From assembly GCF_000420365.1 (NCBI RefSeq), contig NZ_ATUU01000001.1, forward strand, positions 248,001 to 312,000: DNA of 64,000 nucleotides, written 5' to 3'. The position numbers and the translations under genes were made by a program. The DNA is from Weissella halotolerans DSM 20190 (GTDB lineage: Bacteria > Bacillota > Bacilli > Lactobacillales > Lactobacillaceae). Numbering within the stretch: the first letter of the stretch is position 1; each line of letters starts with the position of its first letter. A model generated the notes under the pieces. That model had not been told where the DNA came from. It worked only from the letters and a program-made list of their open reading frames with translations, and ran no database searches. This document shows positions 25,939 to 34,685 of the stretch, in pieces.

Positions 25939-25970
25939 AAAAAAGCTCAAAGGATGATTTCCTTTGAGCT
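25939..25970 (-). terminator. Terminator of the dehydrogenase-membrane-VOC operon
   Basis: The minus-strand stem AGCTCAAAGG/CCTTTGAGCT (10 perfect pairs) has a 7-nt loop, then TTTTTTGAC. It lies between the VOC gene and fetA. Confidence 0.9.
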
Positions 25971-26003
25971 TATTTTAACGTTTAATTAGAACGATTACAA
26001 ATA

Positions 26004-26408
26004 CTACTTGACAATTTCACAGAACTCAATCGTTTCGTGATTAGGTCCTAGAATATTAAAGAACTTAATTCCCTTTTCCCAGAAAGGCAAGTGTTGCACT
26101 TCTGTATTTACAAAATTCAAATCAGAACCCTGTAAGGCAGCAAACAGTGCATCTGCATCTGGTGTATCAAGTGATAGATGATTGATGGCCCCTGCTTGGG
26201 GGTTAACATTTTCTTCTTCCCAGGTCTCAAGCACAAGCCCCTTGAATTCAAAAAACTTAACCGTTACATCACCATTCATAAACTGTCCCTTTAAATCAAA
26301 GCCAAGCTTGGTATAAAAGTCAGTCGTTGCCTGCATGTCCTTGGTTGGAATACCAATATGTTGCAAACCAGTCGCGTACTTATTAACAGCATCTTTAACT
26401 GAAGTCAT
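26004..26408 (-). CDS. VOC superfamily (glyoxalase-like) protein
   Basis: The 134-residue single-domain protein is formed of two beta-alpha-beta-beta-beta modules. The first has GLQHIGIPTKDMQATTDFYTKLGF with the metal-binding His; the second starts AINHLSLDTPDADALFAAL and ends NHETIEFCEI with the metal-binding Glu. VOC enzymes are glyoxalases, dioxygenases or epimerases/isomerases; the subfamily is not clear. It is last gene of a three-gene operon with a zinc alcohol dehydrogenase and a membrane protein, 2 bp downstream of the latter, so a role in sugar/polyol catabolism (e.g. isomerase) is a reasonable inference. Confidence 0.85.
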   Translation of the reverse strand: MTSVKDAVNKYATGLQHIGIPTKDMQATTDFYTKLGFDLKGQFMNGDVTVKFFEFKGLVLETWEEENVNPQAGAINHLSLDTPDADALFAALQGSDLNFVNTEVQHLPFWEKGIKFFNILGPNHETIEFCEIVK

Positions 26409-26410
26409 GA

Positions 26411-27124
26411 TTATTCTCCTACATCTAAACGCTGGTGCTTCAAGCTTGGGAATATGTGCTTATCAGCCCAGCCAGTAATTGATCCTTGACATAGGAAAGC
26501 AAACAAGGTTCCCAACCCAAAGTTTTTCAGCTTTCCAGTCATAATCCAAGCGACAATCGCCATAATTGTAGGTGGCGTATACGATATCCACATTGCAATT
26601 CCAGCCTTACCGTGGAAATACCTAAAGCGCAAGATTTGCATCAAATCATCGGCTGGATGTAACACTAAGTTAACCCGCTGATAAATCGAAATACCGGTTG
26701 CAATTAAGGCTACTCCCAAGAAGTTAATCATAATATAAGCGATAATCATCGGCCAACTTGTCGCATCTGGCATCACTTTGTTGAAAAAACCTGCAAATAA
26801 ATCGATAAAGGCCGAAAAAGGAACCATAAAGACTAGATTACCTAAAATTCGCTTAATATCAAACTTATGCATTAATGCTGCGTTGAGCAAGGAAGTTAAC
26901 ATACCAAAGATTAGAAAAGTCCAAAAGAGACTAATATGCAATGCTTCACCTAAGTTAACCTGCGCAGCCGTCCAATATGCTGATCCCAAAAATTGAGGAT
27001 GAATATGTGAACTAGTTACAATGGTAAACACATTCCCCAAGGCGTTAATCAACAGTGAAAAGACAAAATACATAATCGATTCAGTCATCGAGATCTTTGT
27101 ATTGTCGCTGTGTTCTTGAGTCAT
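26411..27124 (-). CDS. Polytopic membrane protein of a catabolic operon (possible transporter)
   Basis: The 237-residue protein has about six helices (residues 14-34, 64-82, 93-111, 122-145, 175-196 and 201-220). The R-V-N-L-V-L-H-P-A-D-D-L-M-Q-I-L-R-F-R segment recalls the YczE/YitT-like (DUF6198-type) membrane family, but I hold this loosely. The start overlaps the stop of the dehydrogenase gene (TAATG) and the VOC gene follows after 2 bp, so all three work together. A permease for the dehydrogenase substrate is a plausible inference. Confidence 0.7.
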   Translation of the reverse strand: MTQEHSDNTKISMTESIMYFVFSLLINALGNVFTIVTSSHIHPQFLGSAYWTAAQVNLGEALHISLFWTFLIFGMLTSLLNAALMHKFDIKRILGNLVFMVPFSAFIDLFAGFFNKVMPDATSWPMIIAYIMINFLGVALIATGISIYQRVNLVLHPADDLMQILRFRYFHGKAGIAMWISYTPPTIMAIVAWIMTGKLKNFGLGTLFAFLCQGSITGWADKHIFPSLKHQRLDVGE

Positions 27125-28134
27125 TAATCCTCACCGTTCACCTTAACAACCGCCTTAGAAACCTGACCCAACTTACCTTCAAGGTAATCCTGAACTTGAT
27201 CTAAGCCCAATTCAGTTGAAATCAATGGTTCAACATCCAACTTACCTGAAGCTAACAAGGCCAAAGAATCCTCAAAGGCATGCGGATTAATAAATGAACC
27301 TTGAATAGTCAATTGCTTCTTGAAGACCTCATAAGTGTTCATTGAGAAGGTTTGGTTAGGCTTACCAACTCCAAACATCATGACTTGGGCACCCTTCCGC
27401 GTGGCCTCAATTGCCTGTTCTTGTGTTTGTGGCATACCAACCGCTTCGATTACAACATCGTAGTCAGCTGGAATCTGGTCACCCTTAGCAGTGTTATAGA
27501 TGTTTGTTACACCAAAGTGTTCCTTATTAAAGTCCAACTTTTCTTGCACAATACCAGCCAAATCTACTTGGTGCACACCATATGCTTGTAGTAACTGAAC
27601 AAATAGTTCACCCATGAAGCCATCTCCGATAACCAATGCCTTCTGGTAAGGGGTAAACTTCAGTAGTTTCATCCCATGAACAGCACAAGAGATTGGCTCA
27701 GTCACCGCTGCGGCACGTAAACTAACATCATCAGGCACATGGTAGACCACCTTCTCGGGAGCAGTGAAGTAATCTTCGAATCCTCCATTCCGGGTAACAC
27801 CTACGGCTGACAAGTTGTCACATAGTTCAGGACGGCCAGTCCGGCAATAGAAACACGTCTCATCATAGATATTAGGGTCAACCGTTACCCGGTCACCTTC
27901 TTTGAACTCCGTTACATTCTTACCAACTTTGGCCACTACTCCTGAGTTTTCATGACCCAAAACAATTGGTGGAACAGCATCTGCCGAACCTGGCAATCCC
28001 GCATAAAGCGCACGATCAGTTCCACAAACTCCTGCATAAGCTGTCTTAACTAAGACTTCATCAGGCTTTACTTCAGGCATGTCAATATCTTCAACTTCCA
28101 TGTCCTTCAAACCATTTAATAATAAGGCCTTCAT
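27124..28134 (-). CDS. Zinc-dependent medium-chain alcohol/polyol dehydrogenase
   Basis: The 336-residue MDR-family enzyme starts at MKALLLNG (GGAGG 8 nt before; a longer reading has no site). Catalytic zinc ligands: Cys in AGVCGTDRA and GHENSG with His-Glu. The structural zinc cysteines are near DETCFYCRTGRPELC. The Rossmann motif (GDGFMGE) is at about 167 and D/E after the second strand favours NAD. Sorbitol, threonine, butanediol and similar dehydrogenases share this architecture; substrate cannot be fixed. First gene of the operon with a membrane protein and VOC protein, behind a near-perfect cre, implying repression by preferred sugars. Confidence 0.9.
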   Translation of the reverse strand: MKALLLNGLKDMEVEDIDMPEVKPDEVLVKTAYAGVCGTDRALYAGLPGSADAVPPIVLGHENSGVVAKVGKNVTEFKEGDRVTVDPNIYDETCFYCRTGRPELCDNLSAVGVTRNGGFEDYFTAPEKVVYHVPDDVSLRAAAVTEPISCAVHGMKLLKFTPYQKALVIGDGFMGELFVQLLQAYGVHQVDLAGIVQEKLDFNKEHFGVTNIYNTAKGDQIPADYDVVIEAVGMPQTQEQAIEATRKGAQVMMFGVGKPNQTFSMNTYEVFKKQLTIQGSFINPHAFEDSLALLASGKLDVEPLISTELGLDQVQDYLEGKLGQVSKAVVKVNGED

Positions 28135-28223
28135 AATATATTCCTCCATTGTACTAGGTGCGCTAAAATTCCTAACGTTTACAAACCCATTGTAACCCTT
28201 TTCAAGAAAAAATCAACGGTTTT

Positions 28224-28237
28224 TGCAAACGTTTTCA
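28224..28237 (-). promoter_or_regulatory. Cre-like site upstream of the dehydrogenase operon
   Basis: TGAAAACGTTTGCA on the minus strand matches 13 of 14 positions of the cre consensus, and it is nearly palindromic. It lies 90 bp before the ATG. A weaker related element (one mismatch in the CG core) lies at 28190-28203, closer to the gene. Confidence 0.75.
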
Positions 28238-28660
28238 GTTTGTATTACCTATCTAACAAATGCAAATTAAAGTACAATACATTATATATGTCTATAATTG
28301 GTCGTGGTTACGGTTACAAACACCGCACTCGCTGCTAACTGCATAAGATATTTTAATCACAAACTACTAGACATTTTTTTATATACCTAAATTTGTTATT
28401 AATTAAATAAGTAATTCACAAACATTATTATACCTTATCACATTAAAAGGTCAAGCATTTTATGGAACCGGTTTTCATTTAGAAATAATTATATTAACAT
28501 TCATTTTAAGTAAAATAGTCTGGTATATATACAGCCGTTCTGCAAATTCAATCTTCTCACAATCAAAAACACTTATTCTGTGCGAGCTCAAAAAGCAAAA
28601 TAAAGTTTATTTTTTCACATTAAATTCCTTTGTTCTAGTTAGCACATTCTCAGTGCCGTC
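28238..28660. other. AT-rich intergenic region with dehydrogenase promoter elements
   Basis: A gene-free stretch. On the minus strand TTGTAA, a 17-bp spacer and TATAGA (about 28276-28304) and a TATAAT-like element nearby may form the dehydrogenase promoter. Tandem GGTTACGGTTACA on the plus strand is a further repeat. The rest is A/T-rich with no ribosome site or open frame of note. Confidence 0.35.
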
Positions 28661-28665
28661 CCTAT

Positions 28666-28696
28666 TAAAAAAAGCAACCATGCTGGTTGCTTTTTT
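28666..28696. terminator. Bidirectional-looking terminator of the alpha/beta hydrolase gene
   Basis: The stem AAAAGCAACCA/TGGTTGCTTTT has a 3-nt loop with A/T runs on both sides, 20 bp after the hydrolase stop. Confidence 0.85.
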
Positions 28697-28716
28697 AGTT
28701 CCTACTTAGGCGTAGT

Positions 28717-29520
28717 CTATATCAATTTGTTTAAAAAGCGCTCTACTACCTGATTGAAAATTCGTGGCTGTTCAGCATGCGGTAAGTGACCACTCTGCTC
28801 AATAATAGCGACCTTGCCTAGTTGCTGAGGTACCAAATTAGCTGCTACCTCGGCATGTTGGGGTGACCATAAAGGAGACTGAGCCCCCGCAATCAGTAAT
28901 GTAGGTACCGTTAGCCTACTTAAAACGTCACGCCAGTCCTGAATTAAGTGATCTCGTAGTAAGCCTTGATTGGCCGCTAAATCAAAGGGAAACTGTGCTT
29001 GCAGTGTCCGAATCGCTTCAAATGTTGTATCTGGTAAACGATGTGCTGTCATTTTTATTTTCGGAAAAACTTGCAAAACCGTCGCTAGTTCCTGCCAACC
29101 ATAGCCGCAAAAACCGTAAGGCCAATTAGTTGAATTCAAACCTTGTGGTGATTGGTCAATCGTGATGATACTCTGAATCCTCTGCGAACCATAGAGGGAT
29201 AAGTAGGCCCAACCTACTGCTGCCCCCATTGAATGTGCAACCAGCTGCACCGAAGTTAGGTCTAGATAACTGAGCACTTGGTCCAAATCATTCGCTAACT
29301 GGCTAATGCGCAACCCATAAGTTACGCGGGCAGACTGTCCATGATTTCGCCAATCTAATAAAATCACCCGGTAGCCTTGCTCAGTAAAAAAAGTTTGCTG
29401 AGCTAAAAACTCGGCATGGTTCCCTGAAAAACCATGTAAAAAAATTAAGGTCGGATGTCCTTTCAATCCGTTATCTTCATAAAAAAGCTGTGTTCCATCA
29501 GTCGTCTGCATTACCGCCAT
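28717..29520 (-). CDS. Alpha/beta-fold hydrolase
   Basis: The 267-residue esterase/lipase-type enzyme. Oxyanion motif HGFSGN is at about 29-34 and nucleophile elbow AHSMGA near 94-99. A later acid region (PTLLIAGAQSPLW) and the catalytic His in SGHLPHAEQP near 250 complete the triad. The DWRNHGQS segment is typical of this family. No signal peptide, so cytoplasmic. It is monocistronic, flanked by terminators on both sides; a TATAAT at 29571-29576 may be its -10. Natural substrate unknown; carboxylesterase is the safest label. Confidence 0.88.
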   Translation of the reverse strand: MAVMQTTDGTQLFYEDNGLKGHPTLIFLHGFSGNHAEFLAQQTFFTEQGYRVILLDWRNHGQSARVTYGLRISQLANDLDQVLSYLDLTSVQLVAHSMGAAVGWAYLSLYGSQRIQSIITIDQSPQGLNSTNWPYGFCGYGWQELATVLQVFPKIKMTAHRLPDTTFEAIRTLQAQFPFDLAANQGLLRDHLIQDWRDVLSRLTVPTLLIAGAQSPLWSPQHAEVAANLVPQQLGKVAIIEQSGHLPHAEQPRIFNQVVERFLNKLI

Positions 29521-29601
29521 GTTAGTCTCCTTTGTGTATGACCAATTTGACTCACCGCCAAGTTACTTTTATTATAGGCGTTTTCTTCTCTTGAAGACAG
29601 C

Positions 29602-29634
29602 AAAAAGGCTATCTAGCCCCCCTAGATAGCCTTT
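29602..29634 (-). terminator. Terminator of the BceAB-like operon
   Basis: The minus-strand stem AAAGGCTATCTAG/CTAGATAGCCTTT (13 pairs) has a GGGGG loop, then TTG. Confidence 0.9.
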
Positions 29635-29649
29635 CACTATTTTTTATTT

Positions 29650-31416
29650 TTAGTTTTTAGGTTGTTCCATTAGTCGGCGATAGATAAAGACCGTCAACCC
29701 ATAGTAAAAAATGTATAGGGACAACATCATCACCAAGGCCCCCCCGAGTCCAGCATAAGGCTCGCTCATCAAATCCTTAAACATCTGTAAACCAAAGCCA
29801 ACATCTAATAGACCAATGCCCATTGGAATACTAAATAAGATACCTAAGTCAGTCATCATAGCACGCAGGCGTTGTCCCCGCGTTGTGCCTAACATTGTTA
29901 GAATCGTATAGCGCTGTCGATCGGTACCAACACTGGCTAGGGTCTTAAACATCAGCGTCGACGCCAACATAATCATAAAGGCAATGCCAAGGAAAAGACT
30001 CATAAATTCAAGACCCCCAAAGAGACCTTTCAATGTCTTTAACGTTCCATATGTTCCTGGAATCAAATCAACCTGTTGTGCATGCTCCTGTTCTTGCTGA
30101 TATAGTTGGTTTAAGACATTCCGATTTGCATCCATCTTTGCGGTTCTCACCATCGAAATTGTCTTCACGGTTCCCTTAGGTAACTGATCTGTTAAGATCA
30201 CATTGGTCGTATAGGCTTCAGGATTCACATAAATACCTAGCGCAGATAAGGTTGCATTTGCATTAGCATCCTCAATTTGACTTGTTGGCTGCCAAGTTAA
30301 ACGTGTTTGATTTCTCTGATAAACAGCCGTCGGTACTTTAATTCCCAAATCAGTCCGCAACAGATAAGTCTTATCTCCCTGATTCACATAATGGACGGTC
30401 GCCTGATAATCGACCGCTTTTAACTGCGTTAGTGCTTTGTTGTCAGCCTTTGTTGCGATAGTTATGCCACTACTTTGTGCTGCTAGCTTGGGCAACGTGA
30501 TATAGTAACCCTGTCCAACACTAATTGCCCCTAGGGCCATCCCGAAAACAACCGCAATCATCGTTAACATTCGTTTATATTCAGGTAAACGAAAACGCAA
30601 TTGACCGTTAACAAAGGCTCTTAATCCCCGCTGGCCAAACCGGCTAGTCTGCAAATAAGCCGTCAATAGATTCAAGGTCTGCCCAATGAAAAGATACGTT
30701 CCACCGACATTTAATATCAACGCCAAGATGAGTGCAAAAAGACCACCCGTACTTAGCTGCGTCATCATGCCATAACTTCCTGCTAACAAAAGTAAGCCCA
30801 AACTGGCCTTCAACCAACGCCCCTTTGCCTTAACGGGAGTAGCCCCTACCTGGCGGTCAGCCGTCAGTAACGTGAGTGTATCTTGGCGCATTAACCGCCA
30901 ACGATTATAAAGTCCATTCAAAACGAAAACGATGAGAAAAAACAAAACTGTCACGACAAGCGCTTGTGGCGTCACCACCGCCCAATGGGCTAGCTTAACA
31001 TCGATGAGCTGCATAAAAAAGTTAGCACTTAAACCGGTCAACCCCATTCCAATTAAAATACCAATGATAGTTGCTAAACTGCCCACCAGCAGGGTCTCTT
31101 CCATTAACAGTGTGCCTATTTGTCGCTTTGTCGCTCCTAACATCGAAAAAAGCCCGTATTCTTGCTGCCGTAATTTTAAAAGAAAGTTATTAGCAAAATT
31201 CAAGTAAACAAAGGTAATGAGTCCCAACAGTACTTCACCTAACATGAAAACTGGGACAATCAATTTCATGGAAGCGTTCCCCTTTAAAAAGGTATCGTTG
31301 GTTGCCATAACTGAAAACATATAAAAGATGGCAACTGCTACGGTGGTACCTAATAAGAGAACTAAATAGTCTCGCCACTGTTGACGAATTGTTTTAGCTG
31401 CAATTTTAATTAACAT
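29650..31416 (-). CDS. FtsX-type ABC permease, BceB-like (peptide antibiotic detoxification type)
   Basis: The 588-residue permease starts MLIKIAAKTIRQQWRDYLVLLLGT, characteristic of BceB/YtrF-like proteins. It has about ten helices with a large extracytoplasmic domain (about residues 310-455) between helices 7 and 8. QQEYGLFSMLGATKRQIGTLL and the C-terminal RQRYTILTMLGTTRGQRLRAM are the paired FtsX coupling regions. It probably frees lipid II-cycle intermediates from peptide antibiotics, together with the ATPase 11 bp upstream. No BceRS two-component system is in the window. Slightly shorter than Bacillus BceB. Confidence 0.88.
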   Translation of the reverse strand: MLIKIAAKTIRQQWRDYLVLLLGTTVAVAIFYMFSVMATNDTFLKGNASMKLIVPVFMLGEVLLGLITFVYLNFANNFLLKLRQQEYGLFSMLGATKRQIGTLLMEETLLVGSLATIIGILIGMGLTGLSANFFMQLIDVKLAHWAVVTPQALVVTVLFFLIVFVLNGLYNRWRLMRQDTLTLLTADRQVGATPVKAKGRWLKASLGLLLLAGSYGMMTQLSTGGLFALILALILNVGGTYLFIGQTLNLLTAYLQTSRFGQRGLRAFVNGQLRFRLPEYKRMLTMIAVVFGMALGAISVGQGYYITLPKLAAQSSGITIATKADNKALTQLKAVDYQATVHYVNQGDKTYLLRTDLGIKVPTAVYQRNQTRLTWQPTSQIEDANANATLSALGIYVNPEAYTTNVILTDQLPKGTVKTISMVRTAKMDANRNVLNQLYQQEQEHAQQVDLIPGTYGTLKTLKGLFGGLEFMSLFLGIAFMIMLASTLMFKTLASVGTDRQRYTILTMLGTTRGQRLRAMMTDLGILFSIPMGIGLLDVGFGLQMFKDLMSEPYAGLGGALVMMLSLYIFYYGLTVFIYRRLMEQPKN

Positions 31417-31427
31417 GGCCCGACCTC

Positions 31428-32180
31428 CTAATCAAAATTGCCCAAAGTTTGGAGAATGTCTTGATAAAAGGCATCTCGTTCTTGGCCATCCCGGGTTAAC
31501 TGTCCAGAAACTTGACCATCACTTAAGAATAAGATCCGCGAAGCAAAACTAGCTGAAAAAGCATCATGCGTTACCATGAGAATCGAGATATGCTCTTGCT
31601 GATTAATTTTCGTTAAGTACTGCATCATCTCACGTGCATTTTCTGAATCCAGTGCTCCAGTTGGTTCATCACCAAAAATAAGTGCGGGCTCATGCACTAA
31701 GGCCCGGGCAGCGCCAACCCGTTGTTGCTGACCACCTGATAATTCAGCTGGATATTTTGACAGATAGTCACTAATATTAAGTAACTCTGCCACTAACTGG
31801 GTTCGCTCTTGCAAGAGCGGAACTGGTTCTTTTTGTAACATTAAGGGTAAGCCAATATTTTCGGCCACGGTTAAGCTATCAATCAAATTATAATTTTGGA
31901 AGATAAAGCCCATATCGTTACCCCTAAAATGAGCTAAATCTCGATCTGACATGTTAAGGATATCACGTCCATTGATTTTAACTGTACCCGCCGTGGGCGT
32001 CATTAAAGTTGACAAAATATTTAATAACGTTGACTTACCGGATCCGGAAGGGCCCATAATGGCTAAAAATTCACCGGGTTGTACTTGCAAAGACAGGTCT
32101 TTTAATACCTCTTGTTGCACGCCTGCCGAACTCGTATAGACTTGCCGAATATGATTGGCTACAAGAACTGGTTCTACCAT
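31428..32180 (-). CDS. ABC transporter ATPase, BceA-like
   Basis: The 250-residue ATPase is of the MacB/LolD/BceA class. Walker A GPSGSGKST is near 42-50, then FIFQNYNLIDSLT (Q-loop), LSGGQQQRVGAARAL signature, Walker B ALIFGDEPTGALDS (the GDEPTGALDS variant is family-typical) and the switch His MVTHD. The start at 32180 (MVEPV) is preceded by AAAGGAG 11 nt upstream; the reading from 32213 has no site. Operon partner of the large permease downstream. Confidence 0.9.
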   Translation of the reverse strand: MVEPVLVANHIRQVYTSSAGVQQEVLKDLSLQVQPGEFLAIMGPSGSGKSTLLNILSTLMTPTAGTVKINGRDILNMSDRDLAHFRGNDMGFIFQNYNLIDSLTVAENIGLPLMLQKEPVPLLQERTQLVAELLNISDYLSKYPAELSGGQQQRVGAARALVHEPALIFGDEPTGALDSENAREMMQYLTKINQQEHISILMVTHDAFSASFASRILFLSDGQVSGQLTRDGQERDAFYQDILQTLGNFD

Positions 32181-32254
32181 ATTAGTTAATACTCCTTTAC
32201 TCTGACGATTCATAAATAACCCGTGTTAGTAGGGTGTTTTTTATTACATCATTC

Positions 32255-32283
32255 ATAGTAGCATACGTCATATAGTACAGCAA
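32255..32283 (-). promoter_or_regulatory. Promoter of the BceAB-like operon
   Basis: On the minus strand -35 TTGCTG (32278-32283) and -10 TACTAT (32255-32260) are separated by 17 bp. A GACGTATGC element lies in the spacer and similar TACTA/TAGTA steps recur on both sides, suggesting a weak repeat array. Confidence 0.55.
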
Positions 32284-32294
32284 GTAGTGTAGCA

Positions 32295-33188
32295 CTATTT
32301 TTCGTCTAATTTTTTGAAAAAACTGACCATTCCCGCTAAAGTGGCCTGTGTTTCTGGTAACCATTGCCACATGATAAAATCGTGGACTAAGCCAGGATGA
32401 ATGTTCACTTTCACTTGATTGTCGGGATTCTTAGCTAACCCAGCAGCAACACGTTCTACATCAGGGACCATAAATTCATTAGCACCGCTATCAATCCGAA
32501 TCACACCTAAACTCGGCCAAGACCGCTGCTGAGTAAAGCTGAAAGTAGCCATCCCTGCCGCCCCCATGGTTACTGCTTGATAGTCCTTAATCCCCGTTCG
32601 ATCCAAAACTAAGTCTGCTTGGGCGCGTGCTTTAACATCGGCACTAGCAAACGTTAAATCTGGACAGAGCGAGACTAATTCTAACCCCATCAAGGAGTCG
32701 GCAACTTGCTTAGGTGTTAAATCCAAGGCCAAGCGTAAAGCAATATTTGCGCCTGCTGAATCACCAAAGACGATTAAAGGCCCTTCCTGCGTCTGTACCA
32801 TCTGGTAAGCATCCAAAGCCCATTGTCGTAAAGCTTGTGCTGACACAGTCGGAATCAAAGGATAATCAGCAATGACAACCCGAAAACCCGCTTTGACAAA
32901 GTAAAGGGCAACTTCACGAAAAGCATTGCTGGCAGCTAGCACAAAGCCGCCTCCATGAAACATCATAATCGTTTTATGCAATCCATTCGCTGGCTGTGCT
33001 AACGTCAAAAGCTGCCCACCCCTTAACCTTTGCCGCTTTTGCTGAATATTGGGTTTAAAACGGTTGGGCTGAATGGCTGAAATTAAATCACTTGCCTTTG
33101 GCTGGCTAAAAGCCGCTAATAATTGCTGTCGATAATGGATGGCGTTTAATTTTTCATTTAAATCTTGCGCTTGTTTAGACAAGGCCAT
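32295..33188 (-). CDS. Alpha/beta-fold esterase, hormone-sensitive-lipase-like
   Basis: The start at 33188 (MALSKQ) follows TGGAGAAAG; a longer reading has no site. The 297-residue enzyme has the HSL-family oxyanion motif MFHGGGFVLA (about 92-101). The nucleophile is in VFGDSAGANIAL near 160 and a C-terminal His in GLVHDFIMWQW near 270; the acid is probably the Asp in the RIDSGANEF region. It hydrolyses short-chain esters in the cytoplasm. A terminator separates it from pdhD, so it is not part of the PDH operon although adjacent. Confidence 0.88.
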   Translation of the reverse strand: MALSKQAQDLNEKLNAIHYRQQLLAAFSQPKASDLISAIQPNRFKPNIQQKRQRLRGGQLLTLAQPANGLHKTIMMFHGGGFVLAASNAFREVALYFVKAGFRVVIADYPLIPTVSAQALRQWALDAYQMVQTQEGPLIVFGDSAGANIALRLALDLTPKQVADSLMGLELVSLCPDLTFASADVKARAQADLVLDRTGIKDYQAVTMGAAGMATFSFTQQRSWPSLGVIRIDSGANEFMVPDVERVAAGLAKNPDNQVKVNIHPGLVHDFIMWQWLPETQATLAGMVSFFKKLDEK

Positions 33189-33233
33189 GTTCTTTCTCCA
33201 TTTCATAAAAGATACGTTCAATCTACGGTAACA

Positions 33234-33262
33234 TAAAAAGAACCTGTGCTTGCACAAGTTCT
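33234..33262 (-). terminator. Terminator of the lplA-pdhABCD operon
   Basis: The minus-strand stem AGAACTTGTG/CACAGGTTCT (one G-T) has a 4-nt loop, then TTTTTATG. It lies 15 bp after the pdhD stop. Confidence 0.88.
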
Positions 33263-33276
33263 TTTTTATAAACGCT

Positions 33277-34683
33277 TTAAATATTAATTGGTAGCCCTTC
33301 AGCTAATTCAGCAGTGTCCATAATGCCTTCACTCAAGGTTGGATGTGGATGAATCGTTAATGAAATATCAGAAACAGTTAAGCCATTCTCAATTGCCAGG
33401 GCCAGTTCGGAAATCAAGTCTGATGCCCCTGCACCCGTAACTTGACCCCCAATAACCGCCTGTGTCTCTTGATCAACCACGAGCCTGATAAAGCCAGCTG
33501 TTTCTGCCATAGAAATTGCCCGTCCATTAGCTGCAAAGGGGAATTTAAAGGCTTTCGCATTCAGGCCCTTATCCTTAATCGTAGTTGGCGTCTCACCGAC
33601 GGAAGCAACCTCAACGTTGGTATAAGCCACACTTGGTAAGGCATAGTGATCATCATGCACATCATCGCCATTAATTGCAGCTGCCGCAATTTTAGCTTCA
33701 AAACTAGCCTTGTGGGCAAGAGCCGGACCAGCCACAATGTCACCAATCGCATAAATATGAGGCACACTCGTTTGCTGTTGATCATTAACTTCAATCAAAC
33801 CACGTTCGCCCATTTTAACATTGGTATTATTTAAGCCAATTTCATCCGTGTTTGGTCGCCGACCAACTGAGACCAAAACGTAAGATCCTGCTACAACCTC
33901 TTCATGACCCCCGACTTCGTAAGTTACCTTGACCCCATCTTCAGACTGTTCAACCGACTTTGCCTTAGCTTCAGTCACAATAGTTGCTCCATGTTGCTTC
34001 AAGTCATCAATGGCCGGTTTAGTCAATTCTTGGTCAAAGCCACTCAGCAAGCGTGGCAGGCCTTCAAGAATCGTTACCTTGGCACCTAAATTCAGGTAGG
34101 CACCCGCTAACTCGGTTCCAATGACCCCACCACCAATCACAATTAAATGTTCAGGTACTTCTGGGAGATTTAAAGCACCGGTAGAGTCAAGAACCCGTCC
34201 CTTAAAGGCAAAACCAGGAATCTCAACTGGTCGCGAACCAGTTGCCACAATGGCGTGTCGGAAGGAGTATTGTGAAGCCGAATCTTCAGTGGCAACGCTT
34301 ACCGTTTGATTATCAACAAAGCGGGCTTCGCCACGCACAATTTGTACATGATGTTTCTTTAATAACATCTCAACTCCACTGGTCAGCGTATGCACTACTG
34401 TATTTTGCTTCCAATCTTGGGTTTTAGAAAAGTCTAAACTAACCCCTTGGCTGGCTAGCCCAAAGGGACTACCATTGAGCATGGCCTGGCGGTGGTGACC
34501 AGCCGTAATCAAAGCCTTAGAGGGGATGCAGCCAACATTCAAGCAGACACCACCAATGTAATCTCGTTCAACGATGGTCACTTTTTGGCCTAACTCGGCT
34601 GCTCGGATAGCCGCAACATAACCACCAGGGCCAGACCCGAGAACCAGGGTATCCACATTTTCAGTTAATGTTCCAACAACCAT
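33277..34683 (-). CDS. pdhD: Dihydrolipoyl dehydrogenase (E3) of the pyruvate dehydrogenase complex
   Basis: The 468-residue flavoprotein reoxidises dihydrolipoyl groups on E2 with NAD. The FAD-binding GSGPGG is near 17-22. The redox disulfide is Cys47/Cys52 (GGVCLNVGCIPSKAL), and the NAD-binding motif is VIGGGVIGTELA. The GDIVAGPALAHKA FAD motif and the C-terminal active-site base in TIHPHPTLSE complete the enzyme. Last gene of the PDH operon, 2 bp after pdhC, with GGAGG before its ATG. It has no lipoyl domain of its own. Confidence 0.97.
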   Translation of the reverse strand: MVVGTLTENVDTLVLGSGPGGYVAAIRAAELGQKVTIVERDYIGGVCLNVGCIPSKALITAGHHRQAMLNGSPFGLASQGVSLDFSKTQDWKQNTVVHTLTSGVEMLLKKHHVQIVRGEARFVDNQTVSVATEDSASQYSFRHAIVATGSRPVEIPGFAFKGRVLDSTGALNLPEVPEHLIVIGGGVIGTELAGAYLNLGAKVTILEGLPRLLSGFDQELTKPAIDDLKQHGATIVTEAKAKSVEQSEDGVKVTYEVGGHEEVVAGSYVLVSVGRRPNTDEIGLNNTNVKMGERGLIEVNDQQQTSVPHIYAIGDIVAGPALAHKASFEAKIAAAAINGDDVHDDHYALPSVAYTNVEVASVGETPTTIKDKGLNAKAFKFPFAANGRAISMAETAGFIRLVVDQETQAVIGGQVTGAGASDLISELALAIENGLTVSDISLTIHPHPTLSEGIMDTAELAEGLPINI

Positions 34684-34685
34684 TC

